NCBI RefSeq assembly: GCF_052119705.1
Contig: NZ_JBGQOP010000005.1
Location: 98,008 to 162,007, forward strand
Origin: Oceanimonas sp052119705
GTDB taxonomy: Bacteria > Pseudomonadota > Gammaproteobacteria > Enterobacterales > Aeromonadaceae
Length of the DNA: 64,000 nt
Direction: 5' to 3'
How positions within the stretch are numbered: the first letter of the stretch is position 1; the number at the start of each line of letters is the position of its first letter. Under the pieces are notes generated by a model, which worked only from the letters and a program-made list of their open reading frames with translations, made no database searches and was not told the origin of the DNA. This document shows positions 1 through 7,639 of this stretch, piece after piece. Made by a program: the position numbers and the translations under genes.

Positions 1-1
1 G

Positions 2-793
2 CCTAAAGCTCAATTGTTCTTCTCGGTAGATAATCCAACTCAATGTCGAACTTATGCCGAATCAGGTGACCAAGCTTGGTTAGTAAAGTTTACCTCGCAA
101 AATCTGGCGCTTGGCCATGAAGAAGGCGTGTGCGAGGCGGTTTATTTACAATTAGCGCAAATGGCGGCTTTAGATCCGCCCGCGTGGCAACTATTGGCTG
201 CACCTGCTAAAAGCGGCGCTCGGTCTTGGTTGGCGGTAAAACGATTTGATTGGGTCGATAATTCAGCAAAGGTGCTCAGTCAGCCAGGGCGGTTACACAT
301 GCACAGTGCTTGTGGCTTGCTGAACGCGGATTATCGTACTCCGAGCCTAGATTATGAAGACCTGATTAAAGCCAGCCGTCAGTTATGTAAATCGCCATCT
401 GCTGGTCAGCTACAATTTCGGCGTGCCATATTTAATCTGTTTGCCTGTAATCAGGACGATCACAGCAAAAACTGGGCTTTCTTACAGGATGATAATGGCC
501 AGTGGTCTCCTGCACCGTTTTATGACGCTACTTTTAGCCCGCACCCCTTTAATGAGCACACCACCGCATTTGGTGGTTATGGCAAGCAGCCAGCGTTAAA
601 GGTCATACAAAAATTGGCAGCCACCGCCGGATTTTCATCTTGGAAAGAGGCACAGCATCATATTTTAGAAACAGTTGATGTCATTAGTGATTTTGCTGGC
701 CTAGCCAAAACACAGGGCGTAAAAAAAAGCACGATTGATATGATTATAAAAACCTTAGAGCAGCGTAGAAAGGAAAATAGCGCATTGCTTTGA
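2..793 (+). CDS. HipA-like serine/threonine kinase toxin, 5' end outside window
   Basis: The reading frame is open to the left edge and begins with PKAQL, the motif seen in the HipA nucleotide-binding loop, so the N-terminal part lies outside the window and the TTG at 14 is not a real start. The C-terminal kinase core is clear: NQDDHSKN (nt 449-472) gives the catalytic Asp and Asn, and YDATFSP (nt 521-541) gives the metal-binding Asp. HipA proteins phosphorylate glutamyl-tRNA synthetase or other targets and are neutralised by a HipB-type DNA-binding antitoxin usually encoded just upstream; that gene, if present, is outside the window. A decayed antitoxin-like fragment lies on the opposite strand just downstream. 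Confidence 0.85.
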   Translation, partial: PKAQLFFSVDNPTQCRTYAESGDQAWLVKFTSQNLALGHEEGVCEAVYLQLAQMAALDPPAWQLLAAPAKSGARSWLAVKRFDWVDNSAKVLSQPGRLHMHSACGLLNADYRTPSLDYEDLIKASRQLCKSPSAGQLQFRRAIFNLFACNQDDHSKNWAFLQDDNGQWSPAPFYDATFSPHPFNEHTTAFGGYGKQPALKVIQKLAATAGFSSWKEAQHHILETVDVISDFAGLAKTQGVKKSTIDMIIKTLEQRRKENSALL

Positions 794-852
794 ATATTAG
801 GCTGAAGATCAATGGTGTCGCGTAATACCAGTAGCTTACTACTGAGCGTTTA

Positions 853-1029
853 CTACGGGGCTTTATTTCTAATTCGCTGCCGCTTAGCGCTCGCTTCATA
901 GCGCATAAGATCATCTAAGCTGTCGACCTTGGGCTGAAATAGCACCTCTAGTTCTTTAACTCGACCTAATACCATGGCGATGCGGACGATAGTTTCGAAG
1001 CTGGTATTTTGACCATTCTCTAAGTTCTA
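853..1029 (-). pseudogene. Remnant of an Xre/HipB-like antitoxin, C-terminal part only
   Basis: Read on the minus strand, this stretch encodes about 57 residues (NLENGQNTSFETIVRIAMVL at the start, then GRVKELEVLFQP and a basic RQRIRNKAP tail) before TAG at 853-855. The pattern matches the end of the helix-turn-helix and the LxxLF-type tail of Xre antitoxins that partner HipA-like toxins. Upstream the frame hits TAG at 1027-1029 and no helix-turn-helix start is visible, so the gene is broken. It faces the HipA-like gene, the opposite of a normal hipBA operon, which suggests a second, degraded or inverted module. Confidence 0.6.
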
Positions 1030-1075
1030 CCATCCTAAACAAAATAATGATCACTTTCAGATCTAGAGCCAGCGC

Positions 1076-1275
1076 TATTTTGCCACGGAAGAAAATCTGA
1101 ACTCACGGAAGAGGTCACGTGCGACAAGGGACTAACATATTAATGGTAAGGGCTCGTCCGATGATGATCTGGTGGTTGGCTCTTAGCATTAATAGTCTTA
1201 CCTCGGCTTTGGCTTTTTCGGATCTGATCACTATTTTTCCGTGTTCTTCCGTGCATTCCGTGGCAAAAATGTTCT
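1076..1275. repeat. Inverted-repeat intergenic element, CCACGGAA family, copy 1
   Basis: The left end reads TTTTGCCACGGAAGA and the right end reads TCTTCCGTGCATTCCGTGG followed by CAAAA, giving complementary ends about 200 bp apart. The inside holds TTAATGGTAAG and GATCTGATCAC, which recur in the related copies near 2.25-2.52 kb and 34.65-34.78 kb. Small open frames crossing it on both strands have no family features. It looks like a MITE-like or REP-like element with no coding capacity. Confidence 0.6.
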
Positions 1276-1287
1276 TTAGTCTTTGTG

Positions 1288-2157
1288 TTACTGTCGGCAA
1301 ATCTCATTGCAGGCGCTGATTAAGCGCTCGGCGAGAATTTTGCTGTGCGCCGAGAGTTTGTCTTGGGCGTGCAGCGTGAGCTCTAAATCCGGTACTGGGG
1401 GCAGGCCGTCTTGCTCGGTTAAGATGCGATGTTCAGCCGTGACTAAGCGGCGCGGTAGTAATGAAATACCAAAGCCGGCTTCTACCGCGCAACAGACGCC
1501 CGACAAACTGGTGCTTACATAAGCCAGTCGCCAGCTGCGGCCGAGGCGGTCGAAGGTGTGGGCCATTTCGCTGCGATATAAGCCGCCGATAGGAAAAGTC
1601 ACCAGCGGGATCGGCTGGTTGTTGAGATTGTTGCTGTGCAGACTATCAATCCAGCACAAGGGCTCGGGCCAACTCACTAAACCGGGCACGCTGCCTTGGC
1701 GCTGTTTAACAAGAGCCAAATCCATATCGCCACGCTGAAATTCTCGCCAAATATCGCTACATAAGCCGCTTTTTACTTCTAGCCGAATGCCGGGATATTC
1801 ATTAGAAAAGGCGGCTAGGGTGGGCATAATGGCGTGGGTGGCAAAGTCTTCGGGCACGCCTAAACGGATTTTTTGTTGCTCGGCGCTGACGCTGGTTTGC
1901 GCCACGGCTTCGTTCATCATCTGCAAAATGCGCCGCGCATAGCTAAGCACGCGCTCGCCCTCAAGGGTGGGTGTAATGTAGCGACCTTTACGGTGTAATA
2001 ACTCGCAGCCAAATTGCGCTTCTAACTTGCGCACCTGTTGGCTGACGGTTGATTGGGTGAGGTGCGTGCTCTCTGCGGCGCGAGTAAAGCTGCCGGTATC
2101 GGCCACGGCAATAAAGCTGCGCAGTAAGATGGGATCTAGGGTGATGTTTAGGTTCAT
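1288..2157 (-). CDS. LysR-family transcriptional regulator
   Basis: A 289-residue LysR-type regulator. The N-terminal winged helix-turn-helix is standard (LRSFIAVADTGSFTRAAE followed by THLTQSTVSQQVRKLE, residues about 8-45), followed by a periplasmic-binding-protein-like effector domain. I chose the ATG at 2157 because it places the helix-turn-helix at the usual distance and has GAGG about 7 nt upstream; the frame stays open to 2310 but that part overlaps repeats. The gene diverges from the ureidoglycine aminohydrolase gene across 600 bp of repeat-filled DNA, so a regulatory link is possible but not shown. The target is unknown. Confidence 0.88.
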   Translation of the reverse strand: MNLNITLDPILLRSFIAVADTGSFTRAAESTHLTQSTVSQQVRKLEAQFGCELLHRKGRYITPTLEGERVLSYARRILQMMNEAVAQTSVSAEQQKIRLGVPEDFATHAIMPTLAAFSNEYPGIRLEVKSGLCSDIWREFQRGDMDLALVKQRQGSVPGLVSWPEPLCWIDSLHSNNLNNQPIPLVTFPIGGLYRSEMAHTFDRLGRSWRLAYVSTSLSGVCCAVEAGFGISLLPRRLVTAEHRILTEQDGLPPVPDLELTLHAQDKLSAHSKILAERLISACNEICRQ

Positions 2158-2173
2158 TAGGGCCTCGAAGTGC

Positions 2174-2600
2174 AGTAATGGGTGAAGCGTCATGTGTAAA
2201 GAGTGAAGGGGACTAGATAAGTGCCACACCCGCAAACCGAAGACCATTTTTGCCACGAAATCATGGGAAATTGCCGTGAAGGGTAAAGAGTAAAGAGGGC
2301 GAGATAACACAACTCAAATCGGTCTACCTATGGATTGCGGCGTCGCTGCGCTCCTCGCAAAGACCTCTTTTACTCAACATTCAGCACTAAAAATTCAACA
2401 CTGTCCGGGGCTGCGTCTGTTACTTTTTCTTGGGTCTAGGCTCTTACCATTAATGATCCCTTTCAGATCTAATCTCTATTTTTCCGTGTTCTTCCGTGTT
2501 CTTCCGTGTATTCCGTGGCAAAAAATAAGTTTGGGGTAAGTATTTTGAACTTAGCGGTGATCGTCATCTTCACTCTTTACCCATCACTCTTCACTCACTA
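2174..2600. repeat. Cluster of intergenic repeats upstream of the LysR gene
   Basis: Three kinds of repeat are nested here. GTGAAG-type heptamer arms lie at 2180-2215 and 2274-2297, the second followed by the junction CGAGATAAC seen in two other elements of the window; complementary TTCAC arms lie at 2570-2600. A CCACGGAA-type pair has its left end near 2248 and its right end at 2478-2525, where TTCCGTGTTC repeats with a 10-bp period. No gene was found. A promoter for the following gene probably lies at 2640-2700 but is not certain. Confidence 0.6.
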
Positions 2601-2759
2601 GCCAGTCAGTGGCTTAGCCACTAGTCTTCATTAAATTATTTAATTTATCAATCAAGATGGTTTGTTATACACTCGCTTGGTCAAAATTTAGATAGCTGTG
2701 CCTTTTTGGCGTGGCTTTTGTCGGCAGCAGCCGGCCCTCTCGTATTAAAGGACAGTATC

Positions 2760-3611
2760 ATGGCCCGTAATACCTATTATGCTCCTAAGGGTGGCTTGCC
2801 ACCTCAGACTCAGCTGATCCACGATCGCGCTGTGTTTACCGAAGCTTATGCCGTTATTCCTAAAGGCGTAATGAGCGACATCGTTACCAGCTTCCTGCCA
2901 TTCTGGGATGCGACCCGTCTGTGGGTTATCGCGCGTCCGTTAAGCGGCTTCGCTGAGACTTTCTCTCATTACATCATGGAAGTTTCTCCAAAAGGCGGCA
3001 GTGACAAGCCTGAGTTGGACAAGGGCGCCGAAGGCGTGTTGTTCATCGTTGAAGGTGAAATGACGCTGACCTTGGAAGGCAAAGAGCACCAGATGGACTT
3101 AGGCGGTTACGCTTACCTGCCAGCTGGCACTAACTGGAGCCTGCGCAACAACAGCGACGCACCAGTACGTTTCCATTGGTTGCGTAAAGCTTACGAATTT
3201 GTTGACGGTATCGACGTACCAGAAGCATTCGTAACTAACGAAAATGACATTGCGCCTACGCCAATGCCAGACACCAACGATGCATGGGCGACTACTCGTT
3301 TCACAGATCCAACGGATCTGCGCCACGACATGCACGTAAACATTGTTACGTTCCAGCCAGGCGGCGTTATTCCATTCGACGAAACTCACGTTATGGAACA
3401 CGGCCTGTATGTATTGGAAGGTAAGGCTGTTTACCACCTGAACCAAGATTGGGTTGAAGTAGAAGCCGGCGACTACATGTGGTTGCGCGCATTCTGCCCA
3501 CAAGCTTGCTACGCTTCAGGCCCAACTCGCTTCCGTTATTTGCTGTACAAAGACGTTAACCGCCACATGGTGTTGAACGCGTCTCCTGCTTACCGCGGTA
3601 ACCGCAAGTAA
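2760..3611 (+). CDS. allE: (S)-ureidoglycine aminohydrolase
   Basis: A 283-residue bicupin matching AllE/YlbA, which releases ammonia from (S)-ureidoglycine to give (S)-ureidoglycolate in allantoin breakdown. Both cupin halves are visible: EGVLFIVEGEMTL with YAYLPAGTNWSLRN in the first, and THVMEHGLYVLEGKAVY with GDYMWLRAFCPQ in the second, where the His and Glu residues bind Mn. The ATG at 2760 has AAAGGAC about 8 nt upstream; an earlier in-frame ATG at 2706 lacks this and would add 18 atypical residues. No other allantoin gene is nearby, so the enzyme is an orphan here. The coding sequence is unusually even in codon use, as for a highly expressed gene. A strong terminator follows. Confidence 0.92.
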   Translation: MARNTYYAPKGGLPPQTQLIHDRAVFTEAYAVIPKGVMSDIVTSFLPFWDATRLWVIARPLSGFAETFSHYIMEVSPKGGSDKPELDKGAEGVLFIVEGEMTLTLEGKEHQMDLGGYAYLPAGTNWSLRNNSDAPVRFHWLRKAYEFVDGIDVPEAFVTNENDIAPTPMPDTNDAWATTRFTDPTDLRHDMHVNIVTFQPGGVIPFDETHVMEHGLYVLEGKAVYHLNQDWVEVEAGDYMWLRAFCPQACYASGPTRFRYLLYKDVNRHMVLNASPAYRGNRK

Positions 3612-3634
3612 GTAGCAGCACTTAAACAGATGCT

Positions 3635-3663
3635 AAAAGGGCAGCCCACGGGCTGCCCTTTTT
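3635..3663 (+). terminator. Rho-independent terminator of allE
   Basis: A GC-rich stem (AAAAGGGCAGCCC / GGGCTGCCCTTTTT) with a short loop and a T run lies 24 bp after the allE stop. Confidence 0.9.
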
Positions 3664-3718
3664 AATGCGTGTGAGGCGTGAGGAAAAAGCAAGATCTGTG
3701 TTATCAATCGTTTTTTGT

Positions 3719-3990
3719 AGGGGGCAATTTATTCGGTCCGGTTTAGTTTTTCGATTTTTAATACCAATCTAAGTAAAGATATGGCCTATCCCGTAATAAT
3801 GTAGGTGGCAACTTGTTCGCCACGGTTTTGTATTTTAAAACAGCCAGCAAAGCTGGCCTGCCGAACAAGTTGGCAGCTACAAGGTCAAAACTAACAAAGC
3901 TTGACCAGTACAATGATCAGTTAGATTTCCAGAATGGTATAAAATCAAGATCCTGACGTGCGTCAGGAAGACGGCAAAAATAAACATCCA
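3719..3990. repeat. Intergenic repeat cluster (TTGGC/TACAAGG and CCTGA families)
   Basis: The segments 3801-3819 and 3862-3880 are near-perfect inverted copies (17 of 19 bases) around a small CCAGCAAAGCTGG hairpin. GCCGAACAAGTTGGC followed by CTACAAGGTCAAAAC recurs at 50048-50085 and partly at 29591. Positions 3952-3982 match 29662-29692 at 28 of 31 bases, and each copy starts with its own CCTGA/TCAGG hairpin. No gene is present between 3664 and 4090. Confidence 0.65.
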
Positions 3991-4068
3991 TGCCCTGATA
4001 GCCGCCAATTTATTCGGCGGACCAGCGTAGCTGGATGTTAATTTCTAAAGCAAAAGGCCGAAGTCCTC

Positions 4069-4098
4069 TTCACCCCTCACCCCTCACCCCTCACCCCA
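4069..4098 (-). repeat. GTGAGGG heptamer array at the yjjG stop codon
   Basis: Four consecutive 7-bp units read GGGTGAG on the strand of yjjG. The stop TGA (4093-4091) and the preceding Gly codon of yjjG are part of the array. Confidence 0.8.
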
Positions 4099-4765
4099 AC
4101 AACAACTTATGTAATTGCTGTAGTGAACTCACTTCATAGTGTGGGCGTATGCCCTCAGGTGTGGCGCGGCCGGCGCTGTTGAGCCAGCAGGTGTCTATGC
4201 CGGCGTTGAGGCCGCCTAAAATATCCGAATGCGGGTTATCGCCCACCATCAAAATTTGCTCTTTGGGCGGGTGGCCCATCAGCTCAAAGGCATGCTCAAA
4301 AATGCCGGCAGCGGGTTTGGCTATGCCTACTTGCTCGGACACCACTAGCGTATCGAAGGCTTGCTGCCAGCCAGCTTTAACTAAACGAGCCTGCTGCATG
4401 GCGCTAAAACCGTTAGTGATAATGCCGAGTTTAGCCTTGCCTTGCAGCGCCGAGATCAGCTCAGGCGCCCCCGAGAGCGGCGGCGAAACCTGGGCCATGG
4501 CCACTAAGTAATCACGGTTTAAAATCTCAGTGGCAACGCCTAAGCGCTCAGACCAAGTTTGAAAGCGAGTGTGCTGTAATTGAGCCGCACTAATGGCGCC
4601 GTTTTGATAATCCACCCACAGCGGCGCGCTTAAGGTGTGATACTGGCGATAATCTTCGGCGGTAAAATCCACACCAAAAGAAGCGAACATCAGCTTTAAG
4701 CCGGCAAAAGCATCGAAATGGAACAAAGTTTCGTCCGCATCAAATAAAATCCAAGAATAGCGCAT
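4091..4765 (-). CDS. yjjG: Pyrimidine 5'-nucleotidase YjjG (HAD family)
   Basis: A 224-residue HAD hydrolase matching YjjG, a house-cleaning nucleotidase that dephosphorylates non-canonical pyrimidine nucleotides. Motif I is DADET (residues 9-13, with the nucleophile and acid/base Asp), motif II is the TNG of GIITNGF, and motif III/IV is GDNPHSDILGG near residue 177. Length and start agree with the family. The last Gly codon and the TGA stop fall inside a GTGAGGG repeat, so the native C-terminus may have been altered by the repeat. Confidence 0.9.
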   Translation of the reverse strand: MRYSWILFDADETLFHFDAFAGLKLMFASFGVDFTAEDYRQYHTLSAPLWVDYQNGAISAAQLQHTRFQTWSERLGVATEILNRDYLVAMAQVSPPLSGAPELISALQGKAKLGIITNGFSAMQQARLVKAGWQQAFDTLVVSEQVGIAKPAAGIFEHAFELMGHPPKEQILMVGDNPHSDILGGLNAGIDTCWLNSAGRATPEGIRPHYEVSSLQQLHKLLLG

Positions 4766-5016
4766 GCTGATAGCTCCAATTTATTGGCGGTGTTATTGCC
4801 ACATGTTGGTAGAAAAGAAGTTAGTGTAGGTGCTTAAACCGAGCAAATACCAGATTAAATCAATCTAAGCCGAGGTTTCTGCTGGCTGAGTCTTAATGTT
4901 AGCGACCCTTTACTTTAAAATAAGTATTTTACAGTACGAACTTTACAGTATTCGCACCTGACTGTTCACATCTAACAGTTCGCACCTGATAAGTCACAAC
5001 CTCATGAGACACATTG

Positions 5017-5622
5017 ATGGAATTTTCTAGCTGGCTGGCCTTAGTGGCCATTTGCGTGGTGGGCGCCATGAGCCCAGGCCCAAGCTTGGCGGTGGTGATG
5101 CGCAACACCATAAAAGGTGGCCGAAGCCACGGCGTGCTGACCGCCATTGGCCATGGCACGGGTGTTGGTTTATATGCACTGCTGACCGCCCTTGGTTTGG
5201 CGCTGATTATTGCCAACAATCCGCTGTTGTTTAATGTGATCCGCTACGGTGGCGCCGCCTTTTTAGCTTGGCTCGGTATTAAGGCGTTGTTGGCCAAGCC
5301 CAAGGGCATTGCAGCAGCCGAGACCCATCACATTGCCGGTCGCCAAGGTGCCTTCGAGGGTTTTATGGTGGCGTTTTTAAATCCACAGTTGGCGATTTTT
5401 TTCGTGGCGCTGTTTAGCCAGTTTGTACATACAGATACAGATTGGCAGCAAAGCTTGGTGATGATGGTGACCGCCGGTGGCATAGATGGCGCTTGGTATG
5501 TGCTGGTGGCCTTGGTGTTATCCCGCGGTCCGGTACTGGCGTGGCTGAATGCCAAGTCGGTGTGGTTAGATAGGCTTAGCGGTGTGGTGCTGTTAGGGTT
5601 GGCATTAAAGGTGGTGCTTTGA
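5017..5622 (+). CDS. LysE/RhtB-family amino-acid exporter
   Basis: A 201-residue membrane protein with the RhtB/LysE signature SPGPSLAVVMRNT and GHGTGVGLYALL near the N-terminus and about six hydrophobic segments. Such proteins export threonine, homoserine, lysine or other amino acids by proton exchange; the substrate cannot be told from sequence. The ATG at 5017 was preferred over the TTG one codon upstream. The 250 bp upstream hold a short imperfect repeat (CGCACCTGA, about 4958 and 4981). It stands alone between convergent or distant neighbours. Confidence 0.88.
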   Translation: MEFSSWLALVAICVVGAMSPGPSLAVVMRNTIKGGRSHGVLTAIGHGTGVGLYALLTALGLALIIANNPLLFNVIRYGGAAFLAWLGIKALLAKPKGIAAAETHHIAGRQGAFEGFMVAFLNPQLAIFFVALFSQFVHTDTDWQQSLVMMVTAGGIDGAWYVLVALVLSRGPVLAWLNAKSVWLDRLSGVVLLGLALKVVL

Positions 5623-5645
5623 TAGCTAGAGGCTGAAAGCGGGAA
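5623..5645 (+). repeat. AGCTAGA-type heptamer array after the LysE gene
   Basis: Directly after the TGA stop come the units AGCTAGA, GGCTGAA and AGCGGGA, a degenerate 7-bp series of the kind seen after other genes in the window. The remainder of 5646-5957 is A+T-rich and shows no gene, terminator or clear promoter. Confidence 0.5.
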
Positions 5646-5957
5646 GAAAAGCGCGCTAAACATGGCGTTAAAACAGCTTATTTTTTGTGCTGATCGGTAG
5701 CTCAATGGTGGTAGACCAGTTGTGCGCTAGATCAAGTTTTGTTAGGATAAACAGGCAAATTAATACGATTTGTGTGATTTAACCGACATAACTCAAGTAA
5801 TGTCATAAGAAATAACTTAAGCGTAACAAAACAGCTTAAGAGTAATGAAAGTGCTTAAACAGAACCTATAACAACTAAACAAGAAGCCCATTTTAGGGCC
5901 ACTCGTTTCTCATCATTATGATTATCCGACTTATGGTTATCAGATAGGACCTAGCTG

Positions 5958-6371
5958 TTGAACCCTACTCCTTTTCTTACGCTGGCAGAGAGATGGCACG
6001 ACTTAGCGTCGTTGTCACAACTCGGCGTGGATGGCGTAGGCTTAGTCAGCACGGTAATGATGTTAGAAGTGATCAGTGAATGGTTATTATCCTGGACCGG
6101 TTTGTCTGGCGATGTGTTTGAATATCAAGCTCAGCTTAGCGACTTACTGCCCGTAGAAACCATCAAATCTATTATTCTTACTAGCTTGCTGGTCTTTGTG
6201 CCCTTGTTGCTGCGGTGGTTATTGCTGCTGCTGTACCTGCTGTTGCAATCACTGTACTGGCCGCGCCTAACGCAAGTTAAGGCGATTTTTGACTCTCCTC
6301 TCCCGCAATACTGTGTACTGCGCACCGCTCACGGTTGCCGCGCTCCCCCTTTGGCCCATTCTGGGTTCTAA
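5958..6371 (+). CDS. Hypothetical small membrane protein
   Basis: A possible 137-residue protein starting at TTG 5958. It has two hydrophobic stretches (about residues 27-47 and a very Leu-rich segment about 73-97) with a charged region between. I do not recognise a family. The last 30 residues are unlike a membrane-protein tail and could be read-through of non-coding DNA or a frameshifted end. It precedes the cyo operon by about 250 bp on the same strand, but no link is shown. Confidence 0.4.
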   Translation: MNPTPFLTLAERWHDLASLSQLGVDGVGLVSTVMMLEVISEWLLSWTGLSGDVFEYQAQLSDLLPVETIKSIILTSLLVFVPLLLRWLLLLLYLLLQSLYWPRLTQVKAIFDSPLPQYCVLRTAHGCRAPPLAHSGF

Positions 6372-6591
6372 CACTCTTTAGGCTCAAATAAGTACTGTTG
6401 CTGATGCTTGCTACTGATTTTTCAGCTAGTTAACGCAGTAAAGCCTTATTGACGCCCGTATTCGAGTGTTTGCCCCATGCTGGGTTCCGTGTGGTGCTGT
6501 TGGTTCGCTTTTATTAGGCTTTTGCCCCGCGAATTTTTCACGCTCAACCGCACGGTTACCCCTGATGGTCTTGTCGCTTAGCGGCAAGGTA

Positions 6592-6605
6592 ATTCCTTAA
6601 GGAAT
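6592..6605. promoter_or_regulatory. Perfect palindrome immediately upstream of the cyoA ribosome-binding site
   Basis: ATTCCTTAAGGAAT is a 14-bp perfect palindrome ending 4 bp before the purine-rich AGGGGAAGGG that serves cyoA. It may be an operator or an mRNA hairpin controlling translation. A similar arrangement precedes cyoE. Confidence 0.4.
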
Positions 6606-6619
6606 AGGGGAAGGGTTCC

Positions 6620-7639
6620 TTGTTTATACAACACCTATCTATACAAAATCTGCTTAGTCGAAACCTGCTTAGTCGAAACCTAAGTGGTCTGAGTCCGGTA
6701 TTTCGCCATCTAAAAACCGCGCTCTTGGCCGGTGCTAGCGCCTTGCTGTTGGCCGGTTGCCAAGGCGGCATACTTGATCCTAAGGGCCAAGTTGGCGTCG
6801 ATGAAAAGAACCTGATCGTTATCGCCACGCTCTTGATGTTGATTGTGGTGGTGCCGGTTATTTTTATGACGCTGTTTTTCGCGTGGAAATATCGCGAAGG
6901 CCGCACTCAGGAAATCTATGCACCTAAGTGGTCGCACTCCACCAAAATCGAGTTAGTGGTGTGGATTATTCCCATCATTATTGTGGTTATTTTGGGCGTC
7001 ATTACTTGGCGTTCAACTCACGATCTGGATCCATATAAGCCCTTGGCTCATGAGAAAGATCACATAGTGGTAGAAGTGGTGTCACTGAACTGGAAGTGGT
7101 TATTTATCTATCCAGAGCAGGGCGTGGCCTCCATCAATGAGTTGACGTTTCCGACCGATGTACCGGTGGAATTTAAGATAACCTCCGACACCACCATGAA
7201 CTCCTTTTTCATTCCGCAACTGGGTGGCCAAATTTATTCGATGGCCGGTATGGAAACCCAACTGCACCTAATTGCCAATGAAGCAGGCACCTACGATGGC
7301 TACTCTGCTAACTACAGCGGCGAAGGCTTTACTGGCATGCAATTTAAAGCCATAGCCACCCCCGATGAGGCCGGTTTTGATGCTTGGGTTAATAAGCTCA
7401 AACAGTCATCCGACACCTTAAGCCCTGCCACTTATGAGCAGTTGGCTAAGCCGAGTGAAAATAATCCGGTGCAATATTTCGCACATGTGAGCTCGGGTAT
7501 GTTCCACCACATCTTGCATCAGTTTATGCCCGATATGCCCGGCAATATGCACGACAGCGAAACAGCCGTTGCCGACGAGCATAGCGCGCATGCCTCGCAC
7601 GATATGAGCGATGAGATGACCATGGAGACTGAAAAATAA
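6620..7639 (+). CDS. cyoA: Cytochrome bo3 ubiquinol oxidase subunit II
   Basis: Subunit II of the proton-pumping quinol oxidase, a lipoprotein with two membrane helices and a periplasmic cupredoxin domain. The lipobox LLLAGC ends at residue 47, helices lie at about 63-90 and 109-128, and the cupredoxin part includes NWKWLFIYPEQG and NSFFIPQLGGQIYSMAGM. The CuA ligand set of cytochrome c oxidases is absent, as expected for a quinol oxidase. The C-terminus is rich in Met and His. The TTG start at 6620 follows AGGGGAAGGG; the signal peptide is long because of a 15-bp tandem duplication at about 6650-6679 (LLSRN twice), so the true start is uncertain. The stop overlaps cyoB by one base. Confidence 0.93.
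   Translation: MFIQHLSIQNLLSRNLLSRNLSGLSPVFRHLKTALLAGASALLLAGCQGGILDPKGQVGVDEKNLIVIATLLMLIVVVPVIFMTLFFAWKYREGRTQEIYAPKWSHSTKIELVVWIIPIIIVVILGVITWRSTHDLDPYKPLAHEKDHIVVEVVSLNWKWLFIYPEQGVASINELTFPTDVPVEFKITSDTTMNSFFIPQLGGQIYSMAGMETQLHLIANEAGTYDGYSANYSGEGFTGMQFKAIATPDEAGFDAWVNKLKQSSDTLSPATYEQLAKPSENNPVQYFAHVSSGMFHHILHQFMPDMPGNMHDSETAVADEHSAHASHDMSDEMTMETEK

Noticed and set aside
5689..5725. TAGCTCAATGGTGGTAGACCA resembles a tRNA D-arm.
   Set aside because: No anticodon arm, T-arm (GGTTCRANTCC) or acceptor pairing follows within 90 bp.
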